NCBI GenBank assembly: GCA_004570425.1
Contig: SPQJ01000011.1
Span: forward strand, 1 to 64,000
Length of the DNA: 64,000 nucleotides
Direction of reading: 5' to 3'
DNA from: Bacillus sp. AZ43
GTDB lineage: Bacteria > Actinomycetota > Actinomycetes > Mycobacteriales > Geodermatophilaceae
In this document: positions 10,797 through 21,837 of the stretch, in pieces
How positions within the stretch are numbered: the stretch's first letter is position 1
Layout: every line of letters begins with the position of its first letter
Position numbers and translations under genes: made by a program
The notes under the pieces: generated by a model
Told to the model about the DNA's origin: nothing
Databases searched by the model: none
The model's input: only the letters and a program-made list of their open reading frames with translations

Positions 10797-11741
10797 GTGC
10801 CGGTCCTCCCCGCCGCCTTCTCCTCCGCGGCCGTCTCCCGCCTCGCCCTGGCCAACGCCGTCGCCAACGGGCTGATCGTCGTCACCGGTGGCGCCGTGCG
10901 GCTCACCGGCTCCGGGCTGGGCTGCCCGACGTGGCCGCGCTGCACCTCCGACAGCTTCGTGGCGACCAGCGAGCTCGCCGGTCACGGTGCCATCGAGTTC
11001 GGCAACCGGCTGCTCACCTTCGTCCTCGCCGCGGTGGCCGTCGCCACCGTCGTCGCCGTCTGGCGCTCGCCGCGGCGCGACCTGCGCCGGCTCGCCGTCC
11101 TGACCTTCCTGGGCATCCCGGCGCAGGCCCTCCTCGGCGGCGTCACGGTGCTGACCGGCCTGAACCCGTGGACGGTCGCCGCGCACTTCCTCGTGTCGGC
11201 GGTCCTCGTGGCCCTGGCGACGACGCTGTGGCTGCGGTCGCGCGAGCCGGGGGTCGGCCGGCCCCTGCTGCGCCGTCCCTTCGTGCTGCTGACGTGGGGC
11301 ATCGCGGCGGTCACCGCATCGGTCCTGGTCGTCGGCACGATCGTCACCGGCAGCGGCCCGCACAGCGGTGACGTCGACGAGAACGACGTCCCGACCGGCA
11401 ACCGGATCGGCATCGACACCGAGCTGGTCAGCCAGCTGCACGCCGACGTCGTCTTCCTGCTGATCGGGCTCACCGTGGCCCTCCTGGTCGCCCTGTACGC
11501 GACCGACTCCCCCGACCGCGTCCGCCGCGCGGCCCGCGACCTGCTGGTCGTGCAGCTCGCGCAGGGCGTCGTCGGCTACGTGCAGTACTTCACCGACCTG
11601 CCGATCGCCCTGGTGCTGCTGCACATGCTGGGCGCGGTGCTGATCACCGCCTTCACCGCGCGGCTGGTCTGGTCGGTCCGGGGCCCGGCGTCGGAGCTGC
11701 CGCTCAGCGCGCCGTCGGAGCCCGCGGCCGCCACCCGCTGA
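10797..11741 (+). CDS. ctaA: CtaA/COX15-type heme A synthase
   Basis: 314 residues with about eight membrane helices. It converts heme O to heme A for aa3-type cytochrome oxidase in the membrane. Four candidate heme-ligand histidines are placed as in the family, in helix-associated motifs: His63 (AGHGAIEFGNR), His130 (AAHFLV), His215 (QLHADVV) and His276 (LLHMLGA). A cysteine pair Cys43/Cys49 (CPTWPRC) sits in the first extracytoplasmic loop. GTG start supported by the -10-like TAGCAT 6 nt upstream. Its partner ctaB lies 0.4 kb away on the other strand. Confidence 0.93.
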   Translation: MPVLPAAFSSAAVSRLALANAVANGLIVVTGGAVRLTGSGLGCPTWPRCTSDSFVATSELAGHGAIEFGNRLLTFVLAAVAVATVVAVWRSPRRDLRRLAVLTFLGIPAQALLGGVTVLTGLNPWTVAAHFLVSAVLVALATTLWLRSREPGVGRPLLRRPFVLLTWGIAAVTASVLVVGTIVTGSGPHSGDVDENDVPTGNRIGIDTELVSQLHADVVFLLIGLTVALLVALYATDSPDRVRRAARDLLVVQLAQGVVGYVQYFTDLPIALVLLHMLGAVLITAFTARLVWSVRGPASELPLSAPSEPAAATR

Positions 11742-11760
11742 CGCGACCGAGTGCGCCGAG

Positions 11761-11787
11761 GCCCGGTTCGGCGACCGGGAACCGGGC
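11761..11787. terminator. Hairpin between convergent ctaA and a small ORF
   Basis: Inverted repeat GCCCGGTT (11761-11768) and AACCGGGC (11780-11787) with an 11-nt loop, in the 60-nt gap between two convergent genes. No U-tract. Likely a bidirectional terminator. Confidence 0.45.
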
Positions 11788-11801
11788 GTCCGCGCACCCG
11801 G

Positions 11802-12086
11802 TCAGTCGTGCCAGACGAGGACGACGGCGAGCGACCCGTCGGGTGACTCCCAGCGGCCGGCGGTGACGGCCTCGGTGGCGCTGCGGGCGTCCGCCCACGC
11901 GGGCCAGGCGTCGTCCTCGTCGTGCCAGACGAGGCGCCCGCCGGCGAAGTAGGTGACCACGGGCCAGCCGTCCTCGATCAGCGCCTCGACGTCGGAGGCT
12001 CCGATGCGGGGCTCCCGGATCGAGTAGGTCCGCCAGTCGGCCCCGACGAACTGGCCCATCCGCGCGTTCGCGAGGTCGCGCCGCAT
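11802..12086 (-). CDS. Small conserved-looking hypothetical protein
   Basis: 94 residues, acidic and Trp-rich (six Trp), with no membrane segment or signal peptide. Not recognised. Features visible: an N-terminal MRRDLANARMGQFVGADW, a central YFAGGRLVWHDEDDAWPAW and a C-terminal VVLVWHD. The ATG at 12086 is preferred over a GTG three codons upstream because a -10-like TAGCGT lies exactly 7 nt before it. Codon third positions are strongly GC as in neighbouring genes, which supports it being real. Sits between ctaA and ctaB, convergent with the former. Confidence 0.6.
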   Translation of the reverse strand: MRRDLANARMGQFVGADWRTYSIREPRIGASDVEALIEDGWPVVTYFAGGRLVWHDEDDAWPAWADARSATEAVTAGRWESPDGSLAVVLVWHD

Positions 12087-12093
12087 GGCGAGC

Positions 12094-12099
12094 ACGCTA
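12094..12099 (-). promoter_or_regulatory. Putative -10 (TAGCGT) for the small hypothetical gene
   Basis: TAGCGT on the minus strand (12099-12094) is separated by 7 nt from the ATG at 12086, the spacing of a leaderless transcript. Confidence 0.4.
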
Positions 12100-12115
12100 G
12101 TTCGATCGGCGCCTC

Positions 12116-12171
12116 GGCCGGCCTTCGGGGGCCCGCGCCGAGCCTGCGAGGCGTGGGGAGGAGGCCGGTCC
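12116..12171 (-). terminator. 3'-end hairpin family, copy after ctaB
   Basis: Directly abuts the ctaB stop. The minus-strand arm GGACCGGCCT (12171-12162) pairs with AAGGCCGGCC (12125-12116), leaving one bulged A after GG. The loop contains CCTCGCAGGCTCGGCG, shared with copies at 28661 and, in variant form, 15594, 23383 and 47197. Confidence 0.6.
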
Positions 12172-13104
12172 TCAGACGATGGCGTCGACGACGATCGCGA
12201 CCATCAGCAGCGCCAGGTACGAGATCGAGACGTGGAACAGCTGCATCGGCTTGGTCTCGCCGCCGCGGGTGATCCGCCCGAGCAGGCGGTGCGACTCGAG
12301 GACGAACCAGCCGCCCAGCAGCGCCGCGGGGATCGCGTAGCCCAGCCCGATGCCGTAGTCGGAGCCGATCGGCCAGAGCAGCAGCGAGACGGCGACGGTC
12401 ACCCATGCCCAGACCACGGACTGCAGACCCACCGACCGCGCGGTGGTCACCACCGGCAGCATCGGGACGTCGGCCCGCGCGTAGTCGTCCTTGAAACGCA
12501 GCGCCAGCGACCAGAAGTGCGGCATCTGCCAGCAGAAGACGACACCGAACACGACCACGGCGGGCCAGTCCAGCGACCCGGTGACCGCGGCCCAGCCGAT
12601 CAGCACCGGCGCGGCGCCGGGCACCCCGCCCCACTCGGTGCTGCGGCGGGTGTGCCGCTTGAACACCATCGTGTAGAGGACGGCGTAGTAGAAGATCGCC
12701 GCCGCGGCGAGGGCGGCCGCCAGCGGCGTGGTCGTCGCCAGCAGCAGTGCGATGGCGGCCGCGGAGAGCACGAACCCGAAGACCAGCGCCGCCCGCGGGG
12801 TGATCTCCCCGGTGACCAGCGGCCGCTTCTGCGTCCGCTGCATCAGCTTGTCGATGTCGCGGTCGAACCAGCAGTTGAAGACGTTGGCCGCGCCGGCGGC
12901 GAGCGTGCCACCGAGCAGCGTGAACAGCAGCAGCGACAGCGAGGGCCAGCCGCGGGCGGCGAGCATCATCGCCGGCACGGTGGTCACCAGGAGCAGCTCG
13001 ATGATCCGCGGCTTGGTCAGCGCGACGTAGGCGCCGATCCGGGCGCGGAGCGCGGAGGGCGTGCGGGGAGCGGGGTCGGCGCGACGCTCGGACAGCGCCG
13101 TCAC
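12172..13104 (-). CDS. ctaB: Protoheme IX farnesyltransferase (heme O synthase)
   Basis: 310 residues, UbiA-type prenyltransferase with about nine membrane helices. It farnesylates heme B to heme O, the substrate of CtaA. The Mg-pyrophosphate motif is Asn77-CWF-Asp81-RDI-Asp85, followed by RTQKRPL. The GTG at 13104 (VTALSERRA) was chosen: upstream in-frame codons would add 39 Arg/Gly-rich residues not expected in the family. Divergent from tkt across a 269-nt promoter region, as in other actinobacteria. Ends in the 3' hairpin described separately. Confidence 0.92.
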   Translation of the reverse strand: MTALSERRADPAPRTPSALRARIGAYVALTKPRIIELLLVTTVPAMMLAARGWPSLSLLLFTLLGGTLAAGAANVFNCWFDRDIDKLMQRTQKRPLVTGEITPRAALVFGFVLSAAAIALLLATTTPLAAALAAAAIFYYAVLYTMVFKRHTRRSTEWGGVPGAAPVLIGWAAVTGSLDWPAVVVFGVVFCWQMPHFWSLALRFKDDYARADVPMLPVVTTARSVGLQSVVWAWVTVAVSLLLWPIGSDYGIGLGYAIPAALLGGWFVLESHRLLGRITRGGETKPMQLFHVSISYLALLMVAIVVDAIV

Positions 13105-13234
13105 CGGGTGCCCTCGTGCGCGGAGGCGCGCGGGCAGCAGGGCACCAGGAGGCCCCTTCCAACCGGGGATGTGAACGCGGGCCACTGTATCCCGGCGGCC
13201 CCCCGGGGAGCGCCGCGGCACCGGCGTGGATGAC

Positions 13235-13240
13235 TAGGGT
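13235..13240 (+). promoter_or_regulatory. Putative -10 (TAGGGT) for tkt
   Basis: TAGGGT lies in the ctaB-tkt divergent region and would give an untranslated leader of roughly 125 nt. No good -35 is visible. The leader is GC-rich with potential hairpins. Nothing else recognisable was seen between 13105 and 13373. Confidence 0.3.
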
Positions 13241-13373
13241 TGATCACGTTGTTGCTGCGCGTGCAGCGGGTAGGGCCGACGTCGACGACGACGGTGCGCC
13301 TCCGGTCCGGTGCGGGCCCGGGCCGGACGCCGGCCGCACGCCGCGAAGCCTGATCCGAGGGAGCACCCAGCAC

Positions 13374-15581
<2,208 letters not shown>

Positions 15582-15593
15582 CCGAAAGCGAAA

Positions 15594-15647
15594 GGACCCC
15601 GTCCTCCTCACCACTCGCAAGCGCGCGGCGAGCCTCTGGACGGGGCC
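15594..15647 (+). terminator. 3'-end hairpin family, copy after tkt
   Basis: Begins 12 nt after the tkt stop. Arm 15594-15604 (GGACCCCGTCC) pairs with 15638-15647 (GGACGGGGCC), with a bulged A after the first GG. An inner stem CTCGC/GCGAG (15614-15618, 15628-15632) lies in the loop. It would reduce read-through into tal or stabilise the tkt transcript. Confidence 0.6.
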
Positions 15648-15679
15648 ACGAGCCCCACCGAACGAGAAGGGCACATGAG

Positions 15680-16780
15680 ATGGCACAGAACGCGAACCTG
15701 GCCGAGCTGTCGGAGGCGGGCGTCGCCGTCTGGCTGGACGACCTGTCCCGCGACCGCATCCGCAGCGGCAACCTGCAGTCGCTGGTCGACGAGCACTCCG
15801 TCGTCGGCGTGACCACCAACCCGACGATCTTCGCCGCGGCGATCAGCGGGTCGGAGTCCTACGACGACCAGCTGCACGCCCTCGCCGTCCGCGAGGTGAG
15901 CGTCGAGGAGGCCCTGCGCACCATCACCGCGGCCGACGTCCGGGACGCGTGCGACCTGCTCGCCCCGGTGGCCGAGGCCTCCCCCGGCGACGGCCGGGTG
16001 TCCCTCGAGGTCGCCCCGGGCCTGGCCCACGACACCGACGCCACCGCCGCGGAGGCCGCCCACCTGTGGTGGCTGGTCGACCGGCCGAACCTGTTCATCA
16101 AGATCCCGGCGACCGAGGCCGGGCTTCCGGCGATCACCGAGACCATCGCGAACGGGATCAGCGTCAACGTCACCCTCATCTTCAGCCTCGAGCGGTACCG
16201 CGCGGTCATGGACGCCTACCTCTCCGGGCTGGAGAAGCGGGTCGCCGAGGGCGGGTCGCTCGAGGGCATCGCCTCGGTGGCCTCGTTCTTCGTGTCGCGC
16301 GTGGACACCGAGATCGACAAGCGCCTGGACAAGGCCGGTGCCGACGCCTCGCTCAAGGGCAAGGCCGGCATCGCCAACGCCCAGCTGGCCTACCAGGCCT
16401 ACGAGGAGGTCTTCTCCTCCGACCGCTGGCGGGCGCTGGAGGCGCAGGGTGCGGTGCCGCAGCGGCCGCTGTGGGCGTCGACCGGCGTCAAGAACCCGGA
16501 GTACTCCGACACGATGTACATCAGCGAGCTGATCGCGCCGGGAACCGTGAACACGATGCCCGAGAAGACCCTCATGGCCTACGCCGACCACGGCAGCCCC
16601 GGCACCCCGGTGCAGAAGTCCTACGAGGACGCCGCCGCCGTGATGCAGGCCGTGCGCGACGCCGGCGTCGATCTCGACGACGTCTTCCGGGTGCTCGAGG
16701 ACGAGGGCGTGCAGAAGTTCGTCGATTCCTGGGACGAGCTGACCGCGTCGGTGCGCAGCGAGCTCGAGGACAAGGCATGA
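15680..16780 (+). CDS. tal: Transaldolase
   Basis: 366 residues, the actinobacterial TalB-like class. Schiff-base lysine Lys141 in [20 protein letters not shown] at 42-51 and [12 protein letters not shown] at about 108-119 are standard transaldolase motifs. ATG 15680 has GAGAAGG about 10 nt upstream; an ATG 5 nt before it is out of frame. The stop overlaps the pgi ATG (ATGA), so tal and pgi are translationally coupled. Moves a dihydroxyacetone unit in the pentose phosphate pathway. Confidence 0.95.
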   Translation: MAQNANLAELSEAGVAVWLDDLSRDRIRSGNLQSLVDEHSVVGVTTNPTIFAAAISGSESYDDQLHALAVREVSVEEALRTITAADVRDACDLLAPVAEASPGDGRVSLEVAPGLAHDTDATAAEAAHLWWLVDRPNLFIKIPATEAGLPAITETIANGISVNVTLIFSLERYRAVMDAYLSGLEKRVAEGGSLEGIASVASFFVSRVDTEIDKRLDKAGADASLKGKAGIANAQLAYQAYEEVFSSDRWRALEAQGAVPQRPLWASTGVKNPEYSDTMYISELIAPGTVNTMPEKTLMAYADHGSPGTPVQKSYEDAAAVMQAVRDAGVDLDDVFRVLEDEGVQKFVDSWDELTASVRSELEDKA

Positions 16781-18375
16781 GCCTGCAGGTCCGTGTGCAC
16801 GGGCTGGACGTCCCGGACTCCGTCCGCACCCAGCTGACCGAGGACGACGTCGCCGCCCGCCTCGTGGGCAAGGACGCCACGCTGTGGGGACCCGACGCCG
16901 AGAGCGAGGCCGCGATCCGGCTGGGCTGGCTGGACCTGCCGGCCACCTCCCGCGAGCTGGTCTCCCGGCTCGCCGACCTGCGCGCCGAGCTGGCCGGCGA
17001 GGGCCTGGACCGCATCGTGCTGTGCGGCATGGGCGGCTCGTCGCTCGCGCCCGAGGTCATCTGCCGGACGGCGGGCCTGCCGCTGGTCGTGCTCGACACC
17101 ACCGACCCCGGCCAGGTCGCCTCCGCGATGGCCGATCTCGACCGCACCGTCGTCGTGGTCAGCTCCAAGTCCGGCGGCACCATCGAGACCGACAGTCAGC
17201 GGCGGGCGTTCATCCAGGCGTTCGCGGACGCCGGCCTGGACGAGAAGGAGATCGGCCGGCGGTTCGTCGTCGTCACCGACCCCGGCTCCCCGCTGTCGGA
17301 GACCGCCGCGGCGATGGGCGCGCGGGCGGTGTTCCTCGCCGACCCCAACGTCGGTGGCCGCTACAGCGCCCTGTCGGCGTTCGGGCTGGTCCCGTCGGCC
17401 CTGGCCGGTGCCGACGTCGGCGCGCTGCTCGACGAGGCGGAGGAGCTCGCCGGCACCCTGGCCGAGCCGGGCAACCCGGCGCTGGAGCTCGGCGCCGTCC
17501 TCGGTGCCGCCTTCCGGGCGGGCCGCGACAAGCTGGCCCTGGCCGACGGCGGCTCCGGCATCACCGGCTTCGGGGACTGGGCCGAGCAGCTGATCGCCGA
17601 GTCCACGGGCAAGCAGGGTCGCGGCATCCTCCCCGTGGTCCTCGAGTCGACCGACGCCCCCGGCGCGTCGGGGGACGACGTCCTGCTCGCCGTCATCGGC
17701 GACCAGCCGCCGGCCACCGAGCCCGCCGTCGTCGTGTCCGGGCCCCTGGGGGCGCAGTTCCTCGCGTGGGAGTACGCCACCGCGGTCGCCGGCCGCATCC
17801 TGGGGATCAACCCCTTCGACCAGCCGAACGTGACCGAGAGCAAGGAGAACACCCAGCGGATCCTCGGCGAGGGCCTCGCCGACGAGCGCCCCGCGGCGAC
17901 GATCGGCGCGATCGAGGTCCGGGGCAGCGGTGGCGTGCTGGACGGCGTCGACCTGTCCTCGCACGACGGCGTGGCGCTGGCGCTCGACGCGCTGCTCGCC
18001 GCCATCCCCCCGCGCGGCTACCTCGCCGTCATGGCCTACCTGGACCGGGAGGCCGACGCGAGCGCGGAGAACCTGCGCGCGGCGCTCGCCCGCCGCGGAG
18101 GGCACGCGGTCACCTTCGGCTGGGGTCCCCGCTTCCTGCACTCCACCGGCCAGTACCACAAGGGCGGGCCGCAGGTCGGCGCGTTCCTGCAGCTCACCGG
18201 CGTGGTGGCCGAGGACCTGCCGGTGCCCGACCAGCCGTACAGCTTCGGCACGCTGCAGGCGGCGCAGGCCGGGGGCGACCGCACGGCCCTCGCGGACCGG
18301 GAACGCCCCGTGCTGCACCTGCACCTGACCGACCGCGCCGCCGGGCTCGGCCAGCTGCTGGCGGCGCTGGACTGA
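16777..18375 (+). CDS. pgi: Glucose-6-phosphate isomerase
   Basis: 532 residues. Substrate phosphate-binding motifs [11 protein letters not shown] (84-94) and [10 protein letters not shown] (129-138) are clear, as are [13 protein letters not shown] and [10 protein letters not shown]-like [15 protein letters not shown] further on. It is the tal-linked actinobacterial form and lacks the N-terminal dimerisation region of the E. coli enzyme. Starts inside the tal stop (ATGA) and is followed by a perfect 14-bp hairpin. Links glycolysis with the pentose phosphate genes around it. Confidence 0.93.
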   Translation: MSLQVRVHGLDVPDSVRTQLTEDDVAARLVGKDATLWGPDAESEAAIRLGWLDLPATSRELVSRLADLRAELAGEGLDRIVLCGMGGSSLAPEVICRTAGLPLVVLDTTDPGQVASAMADLDRTVVVVSSKSGGTIETDSQRRAFIQAFADAGLDEKEIGRRFVVVTDPGSPLSETAAAMGARAVFLADPNVGGRYSALSAFGLVPSALAGADVGALLDEAEELAGTLAEPGNPALELGAVLGAAFRAGRDKLALADGGSGITGFGDWAEQLIAESTGKQGRGILPVVLESTDAPGASGDDVLLAVIGDQPPATEPAVVVSGPLGAQFLAWEYATAVAGRILGINPFDQPNVTESKENTQRILGEGLADERPAATIGAIEVRGSGGVLDGVDLSSHDGVALALDALLAAIPPRGYLAVMAYLDREADASAENLRAALARRGGHAVTFGWGPRFLHSTGQYHKGGPQVGAFLQLTGVVAEDLPVPDQPYSFGTLQAAQAGGDRTALADRERPVLHLHLTDRAAGLGQLLAALD

Positions 18376-18384
18376 CGACCCGCC

Positions 18385-18418
18385 CCGTCGTCCGGCCCAG
18401 CGCCGGGCCGGACGACGG
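18385..18418 (+). terminator. Perfect 14-bp stem hairpin after pgi
   Basis: Arms 18385-18398 and 18405-18418 are perfect inverted repeats with a 6-nt loop AGCGCC, 9 nt after the pgi stop. No U-tract. Likely terminator or 3' stabiliser separating tkt-tal-pgi from zwf-opcA-pgl. Confidence 0.6.
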
Positions 18419-18442
18419 AACCCTCCGACCACGAGGACGACG

Positions 18443-18475
18443 ATGACTCCTTCCCCGCTCCGCGGCCCGCGATGA
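18443..18475 (+). CDS. 10-codon leader ORF coupled to zwf
   Basis: ATG at 18443 with a GAGGA ribosome-binding site 5 nt upstream encodes MTPSPLRGPR and stops at a TGA (18473-18475) that overlaps the zwf ATG as ATGA. zwf itself has no Shine-Dalgarno sequence before 18472. The geometry suggests ribosomes translate the leader and re-initiate at zwf. No known peptide family. Confidence 0.45.
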   Translation: MTPSPLRGPR

Positions 18476-19989
18476 TCCCCAACCCGCTGCGCGATCCCCG
18501 GGACCGGCGGCTGCCCCGGGTGCCCGAGCCGTGCGCGCTGGTCGTCTTCGGCATCACCGGCGACCTGGCGCGCAAGAAACTGCTGCCCGCGGTGTACGAC
18601 CTGGCCAACCGCGGCCTGCTGCCCACCAACTTCGCGCTGCTCGGCTTCGCGCGCCGCGACTGGGGTGACACCGAGTTCGCCGAGCTCGCCCGTGACGCGG
18701 CCCGGACCCACGCCCGCACCCCCTGGCGCGAGGAGGTGTGGGAGCGTCTCGCGGGCAGCGTGCACTTCGTGCAGGGCTCGTTCGACGACGACAACGCCTT
18801 CGACGAGCTCGCCGCGGCGCTGCACGACCTCGAGGGCAGCCACGGCATCGGCGGCAACGCCGCCTTCTACCTGTCGATCCCGCCGGCGATGTTCCCCGTC
18901 GTGCTGAAGCAGATGCAGCGCACCGGCATGGCCGAGAGCACCCCCGGGCGGTGGCGGCGGGTGGTCGTCGAGAAGCCGTTCGGGACCGACCTCGCCTCCA
19001 GCCGCGAGCTCAACGCCCTGGTGGACTCGGTGTTCAGCGCCGAGGACGTGTTCCGCATCGACCACTACCTCGGCAAGGAGACCGTCCAGAACCTGCTGGC
19101 GCTGCGCTTCGCGAACACGCTGTTCGAGCCGGTCTGGAACGGCAACCACGTCGACTCGGTGCAGATCACCATGGCCGAGGACGTCGGCATCGGCGGTCGG
19201 GCGCAGTTCTACGAGAAGACCGGCGCGGCCCGCGACGTGCTGCAGAACCACCTGCTGCAGCTGCTGGCGCTCACCGCGATGGAGGAGCCGGTCGAGTTCT
19301 CCGCCGAGGAGATCCGCACCGAGAAGCTCAAGGTGCTCCGCGCCATCTCGGTGCCCGAGGACATGGAGTCCTTCGCCATCCGCGGCCAGTACGAGCAGGG
19401 CTGGCTGGCCGGGCAGCGCGCCACCGGCTACCGCCAGGAGGAGGGCGTCGACCCGGGGTCGACCACCGAGACCTTCGCCGCCGTGCGCCTGGGCGTGGAG
19501 ACCCGCCGCTGGGCCGGCGTGCCGTTCTACCTGCGGACCGGCAAGCGGCTGCCCCGCCGGGTCACCGAGATCGCGCTGGTGTTCAAGAAGGCCCCGCACC
19601 TGCCCTTCGCCGACACCGACACCGAGGAGCTGGGCAACAACCAGCTCGTCGTGCGGGTGCAACCGGACGAAGGGGTCACCCTCAAGTTCGGGTCGAAGGT
19701 TCCCGGCAGCGTCATGGAGGTCCGGGACGTCTCCATGGACTTCCTCTACGGCGAGCAGTTCACCGAGGCCAGCCCGGAGGCCTACGAGCGGCTGCTGCTC
19801 GACGTCCTGCTGGGCGACGCGACGCTCTTCCCGCGCAACGCGGAGGTGGAGGCGTCCTGGGCGGTCATCGACCCGCTCGAGGAGTTCTGGGCGGGCACGA
19901 CGCCGCACCCCTACCGGGCGGGCGAGTGGGGACCCCGCGCCGCCGACGACATGCTCGCTGCCGAGGGAAGGAGGTGGCGCCGGCCATGA
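18472..19989 (+). CDS. zwf: Glucose-6-phosphate 1-dehydrogenase
   Basis: 505 residues. NADP-binding FGITGDLARKK at 26-36 and the catalytic RIDHYLGKE at about 197-205. First step of the oxidative pentose phosphate pathway, giving NADPH. The ATG at 18472 lacks its own ribosome-binding site and overlaps the stop of the leader ORF described above; a start at 18443 is not in frame. Its stop overlaps opcA (ATGA), which encodes the allosteric partner. Normal length. Confidence 0.95.
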   Translation: MIPNPLRDPRDRRLPRVPEPCALVVFGITGDLARKKLLPAVYDLANRGLLPTNFALLGFARRDWGDTEFAELARDAARTHARTPWREEVWERLAGSVHFVQGSFDDDNAFDELAAALHDLEGSHGIGGNAAFYLSIPPAMFPVVLKQMQRTGMAESTPGRWRRVVVEKPFGTDLASSRELNALVDSVFSAEDVFRIDHYLGKETVQNLLALRFANTLFEPVWNGNHVDSVQITMAEDVGIGGRAQFYEKTGAARDVLQNHLLQLLALTAMEEPVEFSAEEIRTEKLKVLRAISVPEDMESFAIRGQYEQGWLAGQRATGYRQEEGVDPGSTTETFAAVRLGVETRRWAGVPFYLRTGKRLPRRVTEIALVFKKAPHLPFADTDTEELGNNQLVVRVQPDEGVTLKFGSKVPGSVMEVRDVSMDFLYGEQFTEASPEAYERLLLDVLLGDATLFPRNAEVEASWAVIDPLEEFWAGTTPHPYRAGEWGPRAADDMLAAEGRRWRRP

Positions 19990-21029
19990 CCACGCTCTGG
20001 GACACCACCGGATCCGCCGTCGTCAAGGAGCTCGCCGCCCAGCGGCGCACCGGCGGGGCGGTGCTCTCCGGCGTCGCCCTCACGCTGGTCGTCGTCGCCG
20101 ACGAGAGCCGCGTCGCGGAGGCCGAGGAGGCCGCGACCCACGCGGCCGAGGCACACCCCTGCCGGCTGCTGATCGTGGTGCGCCGGCAGCTCGACGCCCC
20201 CGCCCCGCGCCTGGACGCCGAGGTGCTGATCGGCGGGCGGCTCGGGCCCGGGGAGGCCGTGGTCATGCGGATGTACGGGCGGCTCGGGCTGCACGCCGAG
20301 TCCGTCGTCCTGCCGCTGCTGGCCGCCGACGCTCCCGTGGTCACCTGGTGGCACGCCACGCCGCCCGACCGCCTGGCCACGGACGCGCTCGCCGTCTTCG
20401 CCCACCGGCGGATCACCGACAGCTCGATCGCCGACGACCCGCTGGCCGCGCTGAAGACCCGCGCGGTCGACTACGCGCCCGGCGACACCGACCTGGCGTG
20501 GACCCGCAGCACGCCGTGGCGGTCGATCCTCGCCTCCACGCTGGACTCCGTCTCCGGCCGCCGGGGCGAGGCGCTGCAGGTGCGCGGCGGGCGCATCGAG
20601 GGCGACTCGTCCAACCCGACCGCCCAGCTGCTGGCCGGCTGGATCTCCTCGCGCTGCGGCTGCCCGATCACGGTGGAGGACGCCGGGCGCAAGCCCAACT
20701 CCAGCGGCGTCGACTCGGTGACGCTGCAGCTCGACCAGGACGAGGAGGTCGCGATCCACGCCGACCGCCGCTCCGGCGCGGTGATCAGCCAGCCCTACCG
20801 GCCCGACGCCACCGTGGCCCTGCCCGACCGGCCGCTGGGCGACCTGCTCAGCGAGGAGCTGCGCCGGCTGGACCGCGACGAGCCCTACAGCGAGGCCCTG
20901 GAGGCGGCGACCGGCGTCACCGGCCTGGCCGGCCGGTCCCCCGAGCGCGAGTACGTCTGGTTCGACCCGGCCGAGGAGAACGGCGACGGCCCTCGGCCGC
21001 GCAAGCGCGCGACGGCGGCGAAGTCGTGA
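19986..21029 (+). CDS. opcA: OpcA, glucose-6-phosphate dehydrogenase assembly/activator protein
   Basis: 347 residues. N-terminal TTLWDTTGSAVVKEL, a central VVTWWHATPP segment (about 118-127), and HRRITDSS followed by DLAWTRSTPWRSILAS are hallmarks of actinobacterial OpcA. The Lys/Arg-rich C-terminus (GPRPRKRATAAKS) is likely flexible. It associates with Zwf and is needed for full activity in actinobacteria and cyanobacteria. Overlaps zwf (ATGA) and pgl (GTGA). Confidence 0.93.
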   Translation: MTTLWDTTGSAVVKELAAQRRTGGAVLSGVALTLVVVADESRVAEAEEAATHAAEAHPCRLLIVVRRQLDAPAPRLDAEVLIGGRLGPGEAVVMRMYGRLGLHAESVVLPLLAADAPVVTWWHATPPDRLATDALAVFAHRRITDSSIADDPLAALKTRAVDYAPGDTDLAWTRSTPWRSILASTLDSVSGRRGEALQVRGGRIEGDSSNPTAQLLAGWISSRCGCPITVEDAGRKPNSSGVDSVTLQLDQDEEVAIHADRRSGAVISQPYRPDATVALPDRPLGDLLSEELRRLDRDEPYSEALEAATGVTGLAGRSPEREYVWFDPAEENGDGPRPRKRATAAKS

Positions 21030-21802
21030 ACGCCCCGGCACCGGTCGAGGTGGTCGTCGAGCCGGACGCCGACCGGCTGGCCCGCGCCGTCGCCGAGGCC
21101 CTGGTCTCGCGCCTGGCCGCGGCCCAGGCCGTGCACGGCAGCGCGTCGGTGGTGCTGACCGGCGGCGGGATCGGCATCGCCGTCCTGGAGCACGTCGCGG
21201 GTCTGGCGGAGGAGCCGGTGCGCGAGACGATCGACTGGGAGCAGGTCGACGTCTGGTGGGGCGACGAGCGCTTCGTGCCCGGCGACAGCGACGAGCGCAA
21301 CGAGAAGCAGGCCCGCGAGGCGCTGCTGGCCCGCGTCGGCGTCCCGGACCACCACATCCACGCGATGCCGCCGTCGGACGCCGAGTTCGCCGAGCCCGAG
21401 GACGCCGCCGCCTGGTACGCCGCCGAGCTGGCCGCCGCGGCACCCGGGGGCGCGGCGCTCCCCCGGTTCGACGTGCTGCTGCTCGGGCTGGGCCCGGAGG
21501 GGCACGTCGCGTCGATCTTCCCGGACTCGCCCGCCGTCCGTGACGAGCGGACCGTCGTCGCCGTGCGCGACTGCCCCAAGCCGCCGCCCACCCGCGTCAG
21601 CCTGGGCTTCTCCGCGATCAACACCGCGGAGGAGATCTGGCTGGTGGTGTCGGGCGAGGGCAAGGCCGGTGCCGTCGCGGCCGCTCTCGCCGAGGGGACC
21701 GACCCGGTCGAGCTGCCCGCGGCCGGCGTCCACGGCGTGCGGGGCACCAAGTGGTTGCTCGACGACGCCGCCGCGAGCAAGCTGCCGGCACTCCCCGGCT
21801 GA
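21026..21802 (+). CDS. pgl: 6-phosphogluconolactonase (DevB/Pgl type)
   Basis: 258 residues. SVVLTGGGIGIAVLEHV (about 41-57) corresponds to the substrate-binding glycine motif, followed by WWGDERFVPGDSDERN (about 77-92) and LLGLGPEGHVASIFPDSPA (about 152-170), all diagnostic of DevB-type lactonases. GTG start overlapping the opcA stop by 4 nt. Completes the Zwf-OpcA-Pgl oxidative branch; no gnd gene is present in the window. Confidence 0.93.
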   Translation: MNAPAPVEVVVEPDADRLARAVAEALVSRLAAAQAVHGSASVVLTGGGIGIAVLEHVAGLAEEPVRETIDWEQVDVWWGDERFVPGDSDERNEKQAREALLARVGVPDHHIHAMPPSDAEFAEPEDAAAWYAAELAAAAPGGAALPRFDVLLLGLGPEGHVASIFPDSPAVRDERTVVAVRDCPKPPPTRVSLGFSAINTAEEIWLVVSGEGKAGAVAAALAEGTDPVELPAAGVHGVRGTKWLLDDAAASKLPALPG

Positions 21803-21837
21803 CGCACCCGGCGGGCCGGCCGATCCAGGAACGGCCC

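Noticed and set aside
13107-13221. N-terminal extension of ctaB to an upstream Met at 13221
   Set aside because: It would add 39 Arg/Gly/Pro-rich residues before the conserved start and occupy the divergent promoter region. The GTG at 13104 fits the family length.
15675-15677. ATG at 15675 as tal start
   Set aside because: It is out of frame with the transaldolase coding sequence; the ATG at 15680 is in frame and gives the conserved N-terminus.
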